Source of the DNA: an uncultured Clostridia bacterium
GTDB lineage: Bacteria; Bacillota; Clostridia; Oscillospirales; Acutalibacteraceae
Length of the DNA: 6,532 bases
NCBI GenBank assembly: GCA_945875045.1
Contig: CAMCIX010000091.1
Coordinates: 1-6,532 of the forward strand
Direction: 5' to 3'
In this document: piece after piece, positions 1-6,518 of the stretch
How the letters are laid out: each line of letters begins with the position of its first letter
How positions within the stretch are numbered: position 1 is the first letter of the stretch
Notes under the pieces: model-generated
Seen by the model: the letters and a program-made list of their open reading frames with translations, nothing else
Database searches by the model: none
What the model was told of the DNA's origin: nothing
Translations under genes and position numbers: made by a program

Positions 1-14
1 TTTTTCAACTGTTT

Positions 15-1679
15 TTAAGCGTTTGCTTTCTTACCGTTTACAAAATGAAGTATAAGCATAAGCGCGGTCAGGAGAACAATGCCTGTGCCAAGGATTATAA
101 ATACATTCTGAACAAAGCCCGCGAGCAGATAGCATATAAGCGAGATGCCCGCTACCGTCATCGCATAGGGCAGCTGGGTCGAAACGTGGTTGACGTGATT
201 GCACTGCGCGCCTGTGGACGCCATAATCGTAGTGTCCGAAATCGGGGAGCAATGGTCGCCGCAGACAGCGCCAGCAAGGCAGGCTGAAATGCAGATAACC
301 ACCATTGACGGAATAACGCCGGTTGAGGAAACGTTTGCAAGCTCCTTTTCAAAAACGCCTGTAACAATCGGAATAAGAATACCGAAGGTACCCCAAGAGG
401 TGCCTGTCGCAAAGGCAAGACCAACCGCTACAACAAAGAGGATTGCGGGAAGAAGAATCTGAACCGCGGTAGCCGACTCAACAAGTGAGGAAACGTAGGC
501 ACCCGCCTCTAAAAGTCCCGTCATAGACTTTAACGCCCAGGCAAAGGTAAGAATAAGTATAGCGGGAACCATCTGCTTAAAGCCCTCGGGAACGGCGTTC
601 ATACAGTCGTTAAAGCTTAACACCCTGCGGCACATATAATAAATTACAATTAGAATAAGAGCCGCGATAGAGCCGATTGACAGACCGTATGCCGCATCGC
701 AGTCCGCAAATGCGTCGATAAAGCTTGCGCCAGAGAAGAAGCCGCCTGTGTAAATCATACCGGTAACACAAAGAACAATAAGAACAATAACCGGCAGTAC
801 AAGGTCTATAACCTTACCCTTTGTTGTAACGGGAGTCTCGGTTGCAGAGGAATATGTATTATCACCCGTCGTGAACAAGTCGCCCTTTGCGGCGTTTTCC
901 TCGTGAATACGCATAGTGCCGTAATCAACATTTAAAACCGACATAAGTATTACCATTAAAATGGTAAGAAGCGCGTACATATTATAAGGAATCGTCTTAA
1001 TAAAGAGAGAAATTCCGTTAACGCCCTCAACCGTACCGCTTACAGCCGCCGCCCAAGAGGAAATCGGGGCGATAATGCAGATAGGCGCGGCGGTCGCGTC
1101 TATAAGATAGGCAAGCTTTGCACGGGAAATCTTGTGCGAGTCGGTAACGGGGCGCATAACCGAGCCGACGGTTAAGCAGTTAAAATAATCGTCTACAAAA
1201 ATAAGTGCGCCCAGCCCGAAGGTTGCAAGAGACGCTCCCCTGCGGGTTTTAATCTTTCTTACCGCCCATTCGCCGTATGCGCGGCTGCCGCCCGCACGGT
1301 TCATAAGCACAACAATTATTCCGAGAACTACAAGGAATACAAGTATTCCGACATTCCATGAATCCGAAAGGTTTTTGATAATACCTTCGTTTACAACGGC
1401 ATTAAAGAAAGCGGGAAATCCGCTTCCGAGGGTTTCCTCCTCGCCTACCGAAATCGGAGCTTTAGAGAACATACAAAGCAGTCCGCCCGTTACAATGCCT
1501 AGGAACAGAGAGGAATAAACCTCCTTGGTGATAAGGGCGAGACCGATTGCCACAACAGGCGGCAAGAGCGACCAGAGCGAGTTTACCGGGCTTGTTATCG
1601 GGGACTGAATAAAACAAAGGATAACAAAAGCCACGACAATCATCGCAAAAACAATTTTGCTTGTAATGCCTTTTTTCAT
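15..1679 (-). CDS. nhaC: NhaC-family Na+/H+ antiporter (554 aa)
   Basis: Polytopic inner-membrane carrier of the NhaC family, which in characterised members exchanges Na+ for H+ or couples Na+ efflux to an organic acid such as lactate or malate. The sequence is almost entirely hydrophobic helices separated by short loops, starting with one after the MKK N-terminus (about residues 8-25). Family hallmarks are visible: FVDDYFN at 161-167 followed by a GSVMRPVTD stretch, the APISSWAA segment near 204-211, GTSWGTFG at 426-433, and the CGDHCSPISDTTIMAS block at 473-488, whose polar and acidic residues within membrane segments are expected to line the ion path. The hydrophilic stretch near 255-290 is probably a cytoplasmic loop. 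Length is within the usual range for the larger NhaC-like proteins. The ATG start is firm because an AGGAGG (1687-1692) lies 7 nt upstream. It is probably transcribed alone from its own promoter, downstream of uvrC. The family is confident; the exact substrate is not, so the symbol denotes the family rather than proven function. Confidence 0.9.
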   Translation of the reverse strand: MKKGITSKIVFAMIVVAFVILCFIQSPITSPVNSLWSLLPPVVAIGLALITKEVYSSLFLGIVTGGLLCMFSKAPISVGEEETLGSGFPAFFNAVVNEGIIKNLSDSWNVGILVFLVVLGIIVVLMNRAGGSRAYGEWAVRKIKTRRGASLATFGLGALIFVDDYFNCLTVGSVMRPVTDSHKISRAKLAYLIDATAAPICIIAPISSWAAAVSGTVEGVNGISLFIKTIPYNMYALLTILMVILMSVLNVDYGTMRIHEENAAKGDLFTTGDNTYSSATETPVTTKGKVIDLVLPVIVLIVLCVTGMIYTGGFFSGASFIDAFADCDAAYGLSIGSIAALILIVIYYMCRRVLSFNDCMNAVPEGFKQMVPAILILTFAWALKSMTGLLEAGAYVSSLVESATAVQILLPAILFVVAVGLAFATGTSWGTFGILIPIVTGVFEKELANVSSTGVIPSMVVICISACLAGAVCGDHCSPISDTTIMASTGAQCNHVNHVSTQLPYAMTVAGISLICYLLAGFVQNVFIILGTGIVLLTALMLILHFVNGKKANA

Positions 1680-1702
1680 TTGTGAACCTCCTAAAAATAA
1701 AG

Positions 1703-1733
1703 AACCGTGACTGCGTGATAAGCAATCACGGCT
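1703..1733 (-). promoter_or_regulatory. Leader hairpin upstream of nhaC, possible attenuator
   Basis: Read on the minus strand, the arm AGCCGTGATTGC pairs with GCAGTCACGGTT around a 7-nt loop (TTATCAC). This gives a 12-bp stem with two G-T wobbles. It is followed at once by a U-rich run (CTTTATTTTT) and then the AGGAGG of nhaC. It lies inside the predicted 5' leader (about 85 nt), so it could act as a transcription attenuator or as a 5' stabilising hairpin. A competing short pairing, GGC-ATTA-GCC, overlaps its 5' arm. The structure is seen directly; the regulatory role is inferred. It does not match any sodium riboswitch that I can recognise. Confidence 0.5.
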
Positions 1734-1771
1734 AATGCCAAAAAAAGGTAATATAAACTAATGCAAGATAA

Positions 1772-1800
1772 ATAATATCACACTAAATTACCGTTGTCAA
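1772..1800 (-). promoter_or_regulatory. Sigma-A-type promoter of nhaC
   Basis: On the minus strand a perfect -35 TTGACA (1795-1800) is followed after exactly 17 bp by TATTAT (1772-1777). That -10 is preceded by TGA, forming an extended -10 (TGnTATTAT). The transcript should begin near 1765, leaving a leader of about 85 nt before the nhaC ATG. The promoter starts only 29 bp after the uvrC stop codon, so nhaC need not depend on uvrC transcription. Confidence 0.8.
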
Positions 1801-1829
1801 CAAAAAATTAATAATTTGTTCAAAATTCG

Positions 1830-3665
1830 TCATTGTTCTGCCTTATGATAATAATTATATACCCTTTCGGCGGTGGGTCTTGTCATAGAGGGAGCGGCGC
1901 AAAGCTCCTCGACCGTGGCGCTTTTAATCGCGCTTACCGTTTTAAAATGCTTTAAAAGGGCGGCGGCGCGGGATTTGCCAATTCCCTCAATCCCCAAAAG
2001 CTCGGAATTAAGCATAGCCTTACTGCGGCGGTTTTTGTGGTAGCCTATCGCAAAGCGGTGAACCTCGTCCTGAATACCCGTTATAAAGGTAAAGGCGGCG
2101 CGGTTGGACTTTATCGCAATATCCCCACCCTCTGCGGCTATCGCGCGGGTGCGGTGCTTTGAGTCCTTAACCATACCGAAGACGGGAACGGTTATACCGT
2201 GCTTTTGAAGTACGGGAGCTACCGCAGACATCTGCCCTATACCGCCGTCAAGCAGTATTAAATCGGGCAAAACTGAAAAGCCCTCGTCCTCCCCTTTTTC
2301 GTATTCGGTAAAGCGGCGGTCAAGCACCTCTGCCATAGAGCGGAAATCGTCCTGACCCAAAAAGGATTTGATTTTGAACCGCTTATATGCCGGCTTAAAG
2401 GGTCTTCCGTCCTTATAGACAATCATTCCCGCAACGTTTTCACTGCCCGCCGTATTGGAAATATCGTAAGCCTCGATATACCTCGGCGCGGTGGGAAGTC
2501 CCAAAAGCCGCGCCAGCTCGTCAAGTACCGACATTTCCCTGCCCGTGCGATCGGTTTTCTCCGAAATGTTTTCGGCGGCGTTTGCAAGGCACATATCTAG
2601 CAAAGCCTTTTGATCGCCCTGCTTTGGATTGATAATACTAACCTTATGCCCCGATTTTTCGGTGAGCCAACGCTCCGTAAGCGAAAAATCGGAATCGGTA
2701 TCTATTAAAATTCTCGTCGGAATGTCGGTTTTATCGGCGTAATAGCGCTGTAAAAATTCATTGTAAAGGCTTTCTCTGTCCGAAACGCCGTCAATTATAA
2801 AATACTGCTTGTCCGAAAGGCGGTAATTGCGGAATACGATCACCTCGGTACAGGCGGTCTCGCCTATAACAGCCGAGGCGATAACATCCTCAGAGCGATA
2901 CTGAGCCCTTACGACCTTTTGCTTTTCCCGCACCTTAGTTATAGCGTTAATGCGGTCGCGGAGCTTTGCGGCGGTCTCGAATTGGAGCGCTTCGGCGGCG
3001 GCAAGCATTTTTTCGGTAAGCCTTTCAACCGTCTCTCGGTCAGAATCCCCGTGTTTTATAAAATCAACGGCGGAATTAACCGATTCAAGATAATCGGCGA
3101 GTGAAATTTTACCCCTGCAGGGCGCGTCGCAAATCCCGATATGGTAGTTAAGGCAGGGCTTTGTGGGTTTGTCAAAGCTCCTTGTGCAGTTAGGGAGCTT
3201 AAAAATTTTCCGCGCCTCGTCCACGGTTTCCTTAACGACATACGCAGAGGAATACGGACCTATAAACTCTCCCTTGCCCTCCGCCGATTTTGCGGTGGTA
3301 AGCTTTTTCCATTTCTCGTCGGTTATTTTAATATAGGAATAGCCCTTGTCGTCCTTTAAAAGTATGTTATACTTAGGTTGATTTTGCTTGATAAGCGAGT
3401 TTTCGAGGATTAACGCCTCAAATTCGCTGTCGCACAAAATATACTCAAAATGATCGACTTTAGAGACCATTCGCCTTACCTTTTCGGTATGCTGATTTCC
3501 GCTTCCGAAATACTGGGTAACGCGGTTTTTAAGGGCTTTAGCCTTGCCGATATATATAATAACGTCCCTTTTATCCTTCATTATATAAACGCCGGGCGAC
3601 TGCGGCAGGCGATTGGCTTTAGCTTTAAGCTCGGTTAGCTTATCAGGGTCGGCATAATAATTCAC
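1830..3665 (-). CDS. uvrC: UvrABC excinuclease subunit C
   Basis: Nuclease subunit of bacterial nucleotide excision repair. It joins the UvrB-DNA complex in the cytoplasm and cuts on both sides of the lesion. Numbered from the GTG at 3665 (611 aa, normal family length): an N-terminal GIY-YIG domain with SPGVY at 23-27 and YIG at 38-40 (3' incision); a cysteine cluster C160-x10-C171-x7-C179-x3-C183, matching the UvrC region reported to bind an iron-sulfur cluster; a UVR (UvrB-binding) helix pair near 206-241; a C-terminal RNase H-like nuclease with D401 in YDISNTAG, D473 in LLDGG and H536 in DEVHR (5' incision); and helix-hairpin-helix repeats (GIEGIGKSRA and after) at about 555-608. The start at 3665 is preferred because GAGGTGA (3671-3677) ends 5 nt upstream. 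The in-frame GTG at 3674, three codons earlier, overlaps that site. It has its own promoter in the divergent region, and no strong terminator follows it. Confidence 0.97.
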   Translation of the reverse strand: MNYYADPDKLTELKAKANRLPQSPGVYIMKDKRDVIIYIGKAKALKNRVTQYFGSGNQHTEKVRRMVSKVDHFEYILCDSEFEALILENSLIKQNQPKYNILLKDDKGYSYIKITDEKWKKLTTAKSAEGKGEFIGPYSSAYVVKETVDEARKIFKLPNCTRSFDKPTKPCLNYHIGICDAPCRGKISLADYLESVNSAVDFIKHGDSDRETVERLTEKMLAAAEALQFETAAKLRDRINAITKVREKQKVVRAQYRSEDVIASAVIGETACTEVIVFRNYRLSDKQYFIIDGVSDRESLYNEFLQRYYADKTDIPTRILIDTDSDFSLTERWLTEKSGHKVSIINPKQGDQKALLDMCLANAAENISEKTDRTGREMSVLDELARLLGLPTAPRYIEAYDISNTAGSENVAGMIVYKDGRPFKPAYKRFKIKSFLGQDDFRSMAEVLDRRFTEYEKGEDEGFSVLPDLILLDGGIGQMSAVAPVLQKHGITVPVFGMVKDSKHRTRAIAAEGGDIAIKSNRAAFTFITGIQDEVHRFAIGYHKNRRSKAMLNSELLGIEGIGKSRAAALLKHFKTVSAIKSATVEELCAAPSMTRPTAERVYNYYHKAEQ

Positions 3666-3670
3666 AAATG

Positions 3671-3677
3671 TCACCTC
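3671..3677 (-). promoter_or_regulatory. Ribosome binding site that decides the uvrC start
   Basis: On the minus strand GAGGTGA is complementary to the 16S 3' end and lies 5 nt upstream of the GTG at 3665. The alternative GTG at 3674 falls within this site (GAGGTGA contains GTG) and would have no usable spacing, so the protein most likely starts MNYYADP. Confidence 0.75.
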
Positions 3678-3725
3678 AAATCACTATAATTATTTTAAGA
3701 TAAAGCATAGCAAAAAATCATTTTT

Positions 3726-3754
3726 AATATAGCATTTTTTGTTTTGATTTTCAA
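3726..3754 (-). promoter_or_regulatory. Sigma-A-type promoter of uvrC
   Basis: Minus-strand -35 TTGAAA (3749-3754), a spacer of 17 bp, then TATATT (3726-3731) preceded by TGC, which forms an extended -10. Transcription should start near 3719, giving a leader of about 54 nt before the GTG at 3665. No LexA-type GAAC-N4-GTTC box was seen near it. An XRE-type dyad lies 10 bp upstream of the -35. Confidence 0.75.
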
Positions 3755-3764
3755 GTTGCTGTTT

Positions 3765-3785
3765 TTGACATTCAATAAATGTCGT
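3765..3785. promoter_or_regulatory. Upstream dyad, probable XRE operator 1
   Basis: A 21-bp element of form TTGACA-N9-TGTC, with the inner perfect inverted repeat GACATT-CAATA-AATGTC (3767-3783). It shares 14 of 21 positions, including TTGACA, the TCA at offset 7-9 and AATGTC, with the second dyad at 3818-3838. It abuts the -35 region of the xre promoter and sits at about -46 to -66 relative to the predicted uvrC start, so one bound protein could influence both directions. Confidence 0.6.
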
Positions 3786-3804
3786 TTTTTGTCGGATTAT
3801 AGCA

Positions 3805-3810
3805 TATAAT
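3805..3810 (+). promoter_or_regulatory. -10 box of the xre promoter
   Basis: A perfect TATAAT lies 43 bp upstream of the GTG start of the XRE gene. No good -35 lies 16-18 bp upstream (TCGTTT or similar), so the promoter is intrinsically weak or needs help. Transcription would start near 3817, directly at the second dyad. The two dyads therefore bracket this -10 box, as expected for an autorepressed promoter. Confidence 0.5.
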
Positions 3811-3817
3811 TCTATTA

Positions 3818-3838
3818 TTGACAATCACCGAATGTCAA
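3818..3838. promoter_or_regulatory. Downstream dyad, probable XRE operator 2
   Basis: A 21-bp element with outer inverted repeat TTGACA...TGTCAA around 9 bp (ATCACCGAA), the same architecture as the dyad at 3765-3785. Start-to-start distance is 53 bp, close to five turns of B-DNA, so both would face the same side of the helix. It overlaps the predicted transcription start of xre. The TTGACA here resembles a -35 box, but no -10 follows at the proper spacing. Confidence 0.6.
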
Positions 3839-3853
3839 CAATGGAGGGATTCT

Positions 3854-4096
3854 GTGTTTATAAACAAGAGCAGTAACGGACTGAATAATATTTGCGGTAA
3901 AAATATATCCAAATATCGCACGGATTTACATATTTCTCAAAGAGAGCTTGCCGACAGAATGCAATTAGTCGGGATAGATATTGATAAAAACGCCATTCAA
4001 CGCATAGAATGCGGAAAACGGTTTGTTACGGATATTGAAATATCGGCATTTGCTAAAGTGCTTAACAAGCAGTACGAGGAATTATTAAATCAGTAA
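3854..4096 (+). CDS. XRE-family helix-turn-helix regulator (80 aa)
   Basis: Small cytoplasmic DNA-binding protein, essentially a single Cro/CI-type helix-turn-helix domain. From the GTG at 3854 it reads MFINKSSNGL, then GKNISKYRTDLHISQRELA (about residues 15-33) giving helices 1-2. The recognition part follows, centred on DIDKNAIQRIECGKRFV, and then the FAKVLNKQYEELL closing helix. Nothing else is attached, so no ligand or protease domain is visible. This form with IDKNAIQRIE is common in clostridial genomes. The start is chosen because GGAGGG (3843-3848) ends 5 nt before the GTG. An upstream in-frame TTG at 3818 lies inside the operator-like dyad, has no ribosome binding site, and would place the purine-rich site inside the coding region. 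The gene probably forms an operon with the lipoprotein gene 29 bp downstream and probably represses itself through the two dyads. Its wider targets are unknown. Confidence 0.85.
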   Translation: MFINKSSNGLNNICGKNISKYRTDLHISQRELADRMQLVGIDIDKNAIQRIECGKRFVTDIEISAFAKVLNKQYEELLNQ

Positions 4097-4125
4097 TCTT
4101 AGAAGTTAAGTGAATTTTGAATACT

Positions 4126-4503
4126 ATGAAAAAGATAACGTATTTCATTTTGATATTGTGTTTGCTTTGCGGCTGTTCGGCAGGCTCCGGTATGAACGGC
4201 ACTGAATCCCACGCGCAAATAACCGTAAATCTTCCCGCCGACGATACCGTAAACGGCTACCGCACGGAAAATTCAAAGCCCTCCGAAATGCCCGACGCAG
4301 TTTCTGCCGAGGATGTAAAGCCCGCCGAACCGGATAACGCCGTCAAGACAGCCGACTACATAGGTAATTCCAATTCCCATATTTTTCATAAACCGAGCTG
4401 CAGCTCTGCAAATACAATTAAGGAGGAAAACAGGGTTTCCTTTAAAAGCCGCGAGGACGCGGTCAAGAGCGGTTATACTCCCTGTAAAAGGTGCAATCCT
4501 TAA
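4126..4503 (+). CDS. Small lipoprotein with Ada-like zinc-binding C-terminus (125 aa)
   Basis: Probably exported and anchored to the outer face of the cell membrane; function unknown. From the ATG at 4126 it has MKK, a hydrophobic core (residues 5-14) and a lipobox ending LCGC, with C17 as the lipidated residue. A low-complexity linker rich in P, E, A, D and S follows (about 25-75). The C-terminal 49 residues, from DYIGNSNSHIFHKPSC to PCKRCNP, resemble the zinc domain of the DNA-repair protein Ada and the similar tails seen on some secreted Firmicutes nucleases and hydrolases. The likely metal ligands are H88, C92, C120 and C123 (H-x3-C-x27-C-x2-C). Ada has C-x3-C-x26-C-x2-C, so its methyl-accepting first cysteine is histidine here, and DNA methyl-phosphotriester repair is not expected. 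No catalytic domain is attached. The ribosome binding site is weak (AAGTGA, 12 nt away). A TTG at 4117 would add three residues. It probably shares the XRE transcript. Confidence 0.75.
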   Translation: MKKITYFILILCLLCGCSAGSGMNGTESHAQITVNLPADDTVNGYRTENSKPSEMPDAVSAEDVKPAEPDNAVKTADYIGNSNSHIFHKPSCSSANTIKEENRVSFKSREDAVKSGYTPCKRCNP

Positions 4504-4952
4504 AGACTTTCAGATAAAGCCCTGCAACCTATTAATATATCATCATAGGTCTTTTCAAAATCCCCTGTATACCACGGGTCGGCAACGCCGCGGTCAACCC
4601 CCGCAAAGCTCAACAGCAGATGTATTTTATTATCGGGATCTCCTCCGAAAAATGCCGTCATATCTCGGATATTGTTCCTGTCCATTCCGATTATATAATC
4701 GTACCTTTCATAATCAGCGCGGGTTATCCTTTGGGCGTAATGCTGTGTAAAGGGTATTCCCTTTTCTGTAAGCACCCTTCTTGTGCCGTAGTGTATTCCG
4801 TTGCCCAGCTCCTCTGCGCTTGTTGCGGCTGAGGAAATGATGAATTTTTCCGATAGTCCCCTGTCTGCTATTATCTTTTTCATTACAAACTCCGCCATAG
4901 GCGAGCGGCAGATATTCCCTAAGCACACAAATAATATACCCGTTGTTTTCAT
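4500..4952 (-). CDS. Low-molecular-weight protein tyrosine phosphatase (150 aa)
   Basis: Cytoplasmic phosphatase of the LMW-PTP family, which removes phosphate from tyrosine (sometimes arginine) residues on proteins. The N-terminal P-loop FVCLGNICRSPMAE carries the nucleophile C10 and phosphate-binding R16 (C-x5-R-S). The general acid is D125 in the DPWYTGDFEKTYDDI motif near the C-terminus. Many relatives have DPY; DPW is common in Firmicutes. Length is typical and all catalytic residues are present, so the enzyme should be active. The ATG start is supported by GGAG ending 6 nt upstream. No tyrosine kinase or capsule gene is visible nearby to indicate a partner. The gene follows putP on the same strand, but an intrinsic terminator separates them and no clear promoter lies between, so it may depend on read-through or on a promoter inside putP. 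Its stop codon overlaps that of the convergent lipoprotein gene. YwlE-like arginine phosphatase activity cannot be excluded. Confidence 0.93.
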   Translation of the reverse strand: MKTTGILFVCLGNICRSPMAEFVMKKIIADRGLSEKFIISSAATSAEELGNGIHYGTRRVLTEKGIPFTQHYAQRITRADYERYDYIIGMDRNNIRDMTAFFGGDPDNKIHLLLSFAGVDRGVADPWYTGDFEKTYDDILIGCRALSESL

Positions 4953-4970
4953 ATGATACTCCGTTTCAAA

Positions 4971-5000
4971 AAGGCGATATTCCGTTTGGAATACCGCCTT
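4971..5000 (-). terminator. Intrinsic terminator after putP
   Basis: On the minus strand AAGGCGGTATTCC and GGAATATCGCCTT form a 13-bp stem with one G-T wobble around a 4-nt loop (AAAC), and the stem runs straight into a U tract (CGCCTTTTTG). It begins 5 bp after the putP stop codon and ends 8 bp before the phosphatase ribosome binding site. In the plus direction the same hairpin is followed by AATTTTAATC, so it could also weakly stop transcripts arriving from the xre-lipoprotein unit. Confidence 0.85.
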
Positions 5001-5004
5001 AATT

Positions 5005-6518
5005 TTAATCCTTCATTGCCTTTACTTCATCAAATATTTGGGTTGTTTCATTATCGGGTTCTTTAGTTATTAGACTTACCGCGATAATTGCAATTGAAGC
5101 GAGAATAAAGGCAGGCAAAAGCTCGTAAATATCAAGTACCGTACCCGCAAACGCCTTTGCGATAACGTATTTCCATACAAATACCATAACGCCGCCCGTA
5201 AGCATACCCGCAAGGGCGCCCCATTTGTTCATTCGCTTCCAGAAAAGGGCGAAAAGTACAACAGGTCCGAACGCCGCGCCGAAGCCCGCCCATGCAAAGG
5301 AAACCACTTTGAATACTGATTTTTCATTAAGCGACATAAATATCGCAATAACCGAAATTACAATTACCGAAATACGTGCCGCAAGCATAGCCTTTTTTTC
5401 GGAAAGCTTGATACCGAAGAAATCGTGCACAATATTCTGCGATACGCTTGAGGATGCCGCCAAAAGCTGTGAATCGGCGGTGGACATTGTCGCCGCCAGA
5501 ATACCCGCAAGGATAACTCCACCGATAATTGCAGGTAAAACGCCGTGGGTGCTTATAAGCTTTGCGATAGCGACAATAATGCGCTCGGTATCTCTAGGCT
5601 CGGCAATAGCGCCGCTCTTTACCACTCCGAAACCGACTATACCGATAAGAATTGCGGCAGCCATAGAGATTATAACCCAAGCTACGGCTATTCTGCGGGA
5701 GATCTTAAGCTTTTTCGCGTCCTTAATAGCCATAAAGCGCAGAAGTATATGCGGCATACCGAAGTACCCGAGTCCCCAAGCCAAGGTCGATACTATCGTA
5801 ATCGCATTATAGGGAGCTACGCCTTCTGAACCTTCGTAGGTTTTCGTAAAGCTTACAAAGCCATTAAGCGACCTTACGTTTGCGACTACCTGATCCCAGC
5901 CGCCCGCGGTGTTGATACCGTAAAGCAGTACCACGGTAAGGGCAACCGTCATAACAATACTCTGGATAAGGTCGGTTGTAGACGCGGCGAGGAATCCGCC
6001 CAAGGTTGTGTAAAGCACGATTACAACCGCGCTTATTATCATAGCTGTAACATAATCCATTCCGAACAGGGTGTTAAACAGCTTTCCGCAGGCGGAAAAG
6101 CCCGACGCGGTGTACGGAACAAAGAAGACAATAATAATAAGCGCCGAAATAAGGCTTAAAATGTTTTTGTTATCATTAAAGCGCTTTGAAAAGAAATCAG
6201 GAATAGTAAAGGCGTCGATACGGCTTGAGTACCGCCTTATGCGCTTTGCGACAATAAGGAAGTTAAGATATGTACCTATTGCAAGACCGATAGCCGTCCA
6301 GGACGCCTCTGCAAAGCGACCCGCCATTGCAAGACCGGGCAGTCCCATTAATAGCCAGGAGCTCATATCCGAGGCCTCGGCGCTCATTGCGGTCACAACA
6401 GGACCTAATTTTCTGCCGCCCAGATAAAAGTCGTCCGAGCTTTTGTTTCTTTTTGAATATACCACACCTATAACAATCATAAAGGCAAGGTATACAAAAA
6501 TCGCAATCAGAATACAAA
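5005..6518 (-). CDS. putP: Na+/proline symporter PutP, 5' end missing at contig edge
   Basis: Inner-membrane sodium/solute symporter (SSS family) that imports L-proline with Na+. Numbered from the internal Met at 6480, diagnostic PutP segments are GGRKLGP at 21-27, SDMSSWLLMGLPG at 37-49, LAWGLGYFGMPH at 233-244 and ATMSTADSQLL at 330-340. The last contains the Ser-Thr pair corresponding to Na+ ligands S340/T341 of E. coli PutP. About a dozen hydrophobic helices follow the LeuT-like layout, with a short charged C-terminal tail ending EVKAMKD. Reading upstream of 6480 continues in frame as CILIAIFVYLAF, the first transmembrane helix of the family, up to base 6518. Beyond that the sequence is adapter, so the true start and perhaps 3-6 residues are missing, and the ATG at 6480 is almost certainly not the start. 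Proline specificity rests on motif similarity; another amino acid or small solute is possible. A terminator follows directly. Confidence 0.92.

Noticed and set aside
1800..1829. A/T-only inverted repeat (AACAAA...TTTGTT) after uvrC as a terminator
   Set aside because: The stem is only about 6 A/T-dominated pairs with internal mismatches, and it overlaps the nhaC -35 region; too weak to call.
3818..3846. TTGACA at 3818-3823 as a -35 box for the XRE gene
   Set aside because: The sequence 17 bp downstream (ATGGAG) is not a -10 box and is part of the ribosome binding site; the TTGACA is better explained as half of the dyad.
3818..3853. TTG at 3818 as the start of the XRE gene (92 aa)
   Set aside because: It coincides with the operator-like dyad and the predicted transcription start and has no ribosome binding site. 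GTG at 3854 has GGAGGG at suitable spacing.
4395..4406. 12-bp perfect palindrome GAGCTGCAGCTC inside the lipoprotein gene
   Set aside because: It is explained by the Ser-Cys-Ser codons of the conserved zinc-site segment, and there is no second copy or context suggesting a regulatory site.
5225..5812. A 195-codon open frame on the plus strand opposite putP
   Set aside because: It is a shadow of putP: low-complexity I/A/T/S-rich translation, no ribosome binding site, and antisense to a clearly conserved transporter.
15..6518. The six genes as one novel defence or stress system
   Set aside because: Strand changes, separate promoters, a strong internal terminator and well-known housekeeping families argue against a single functional cassette.
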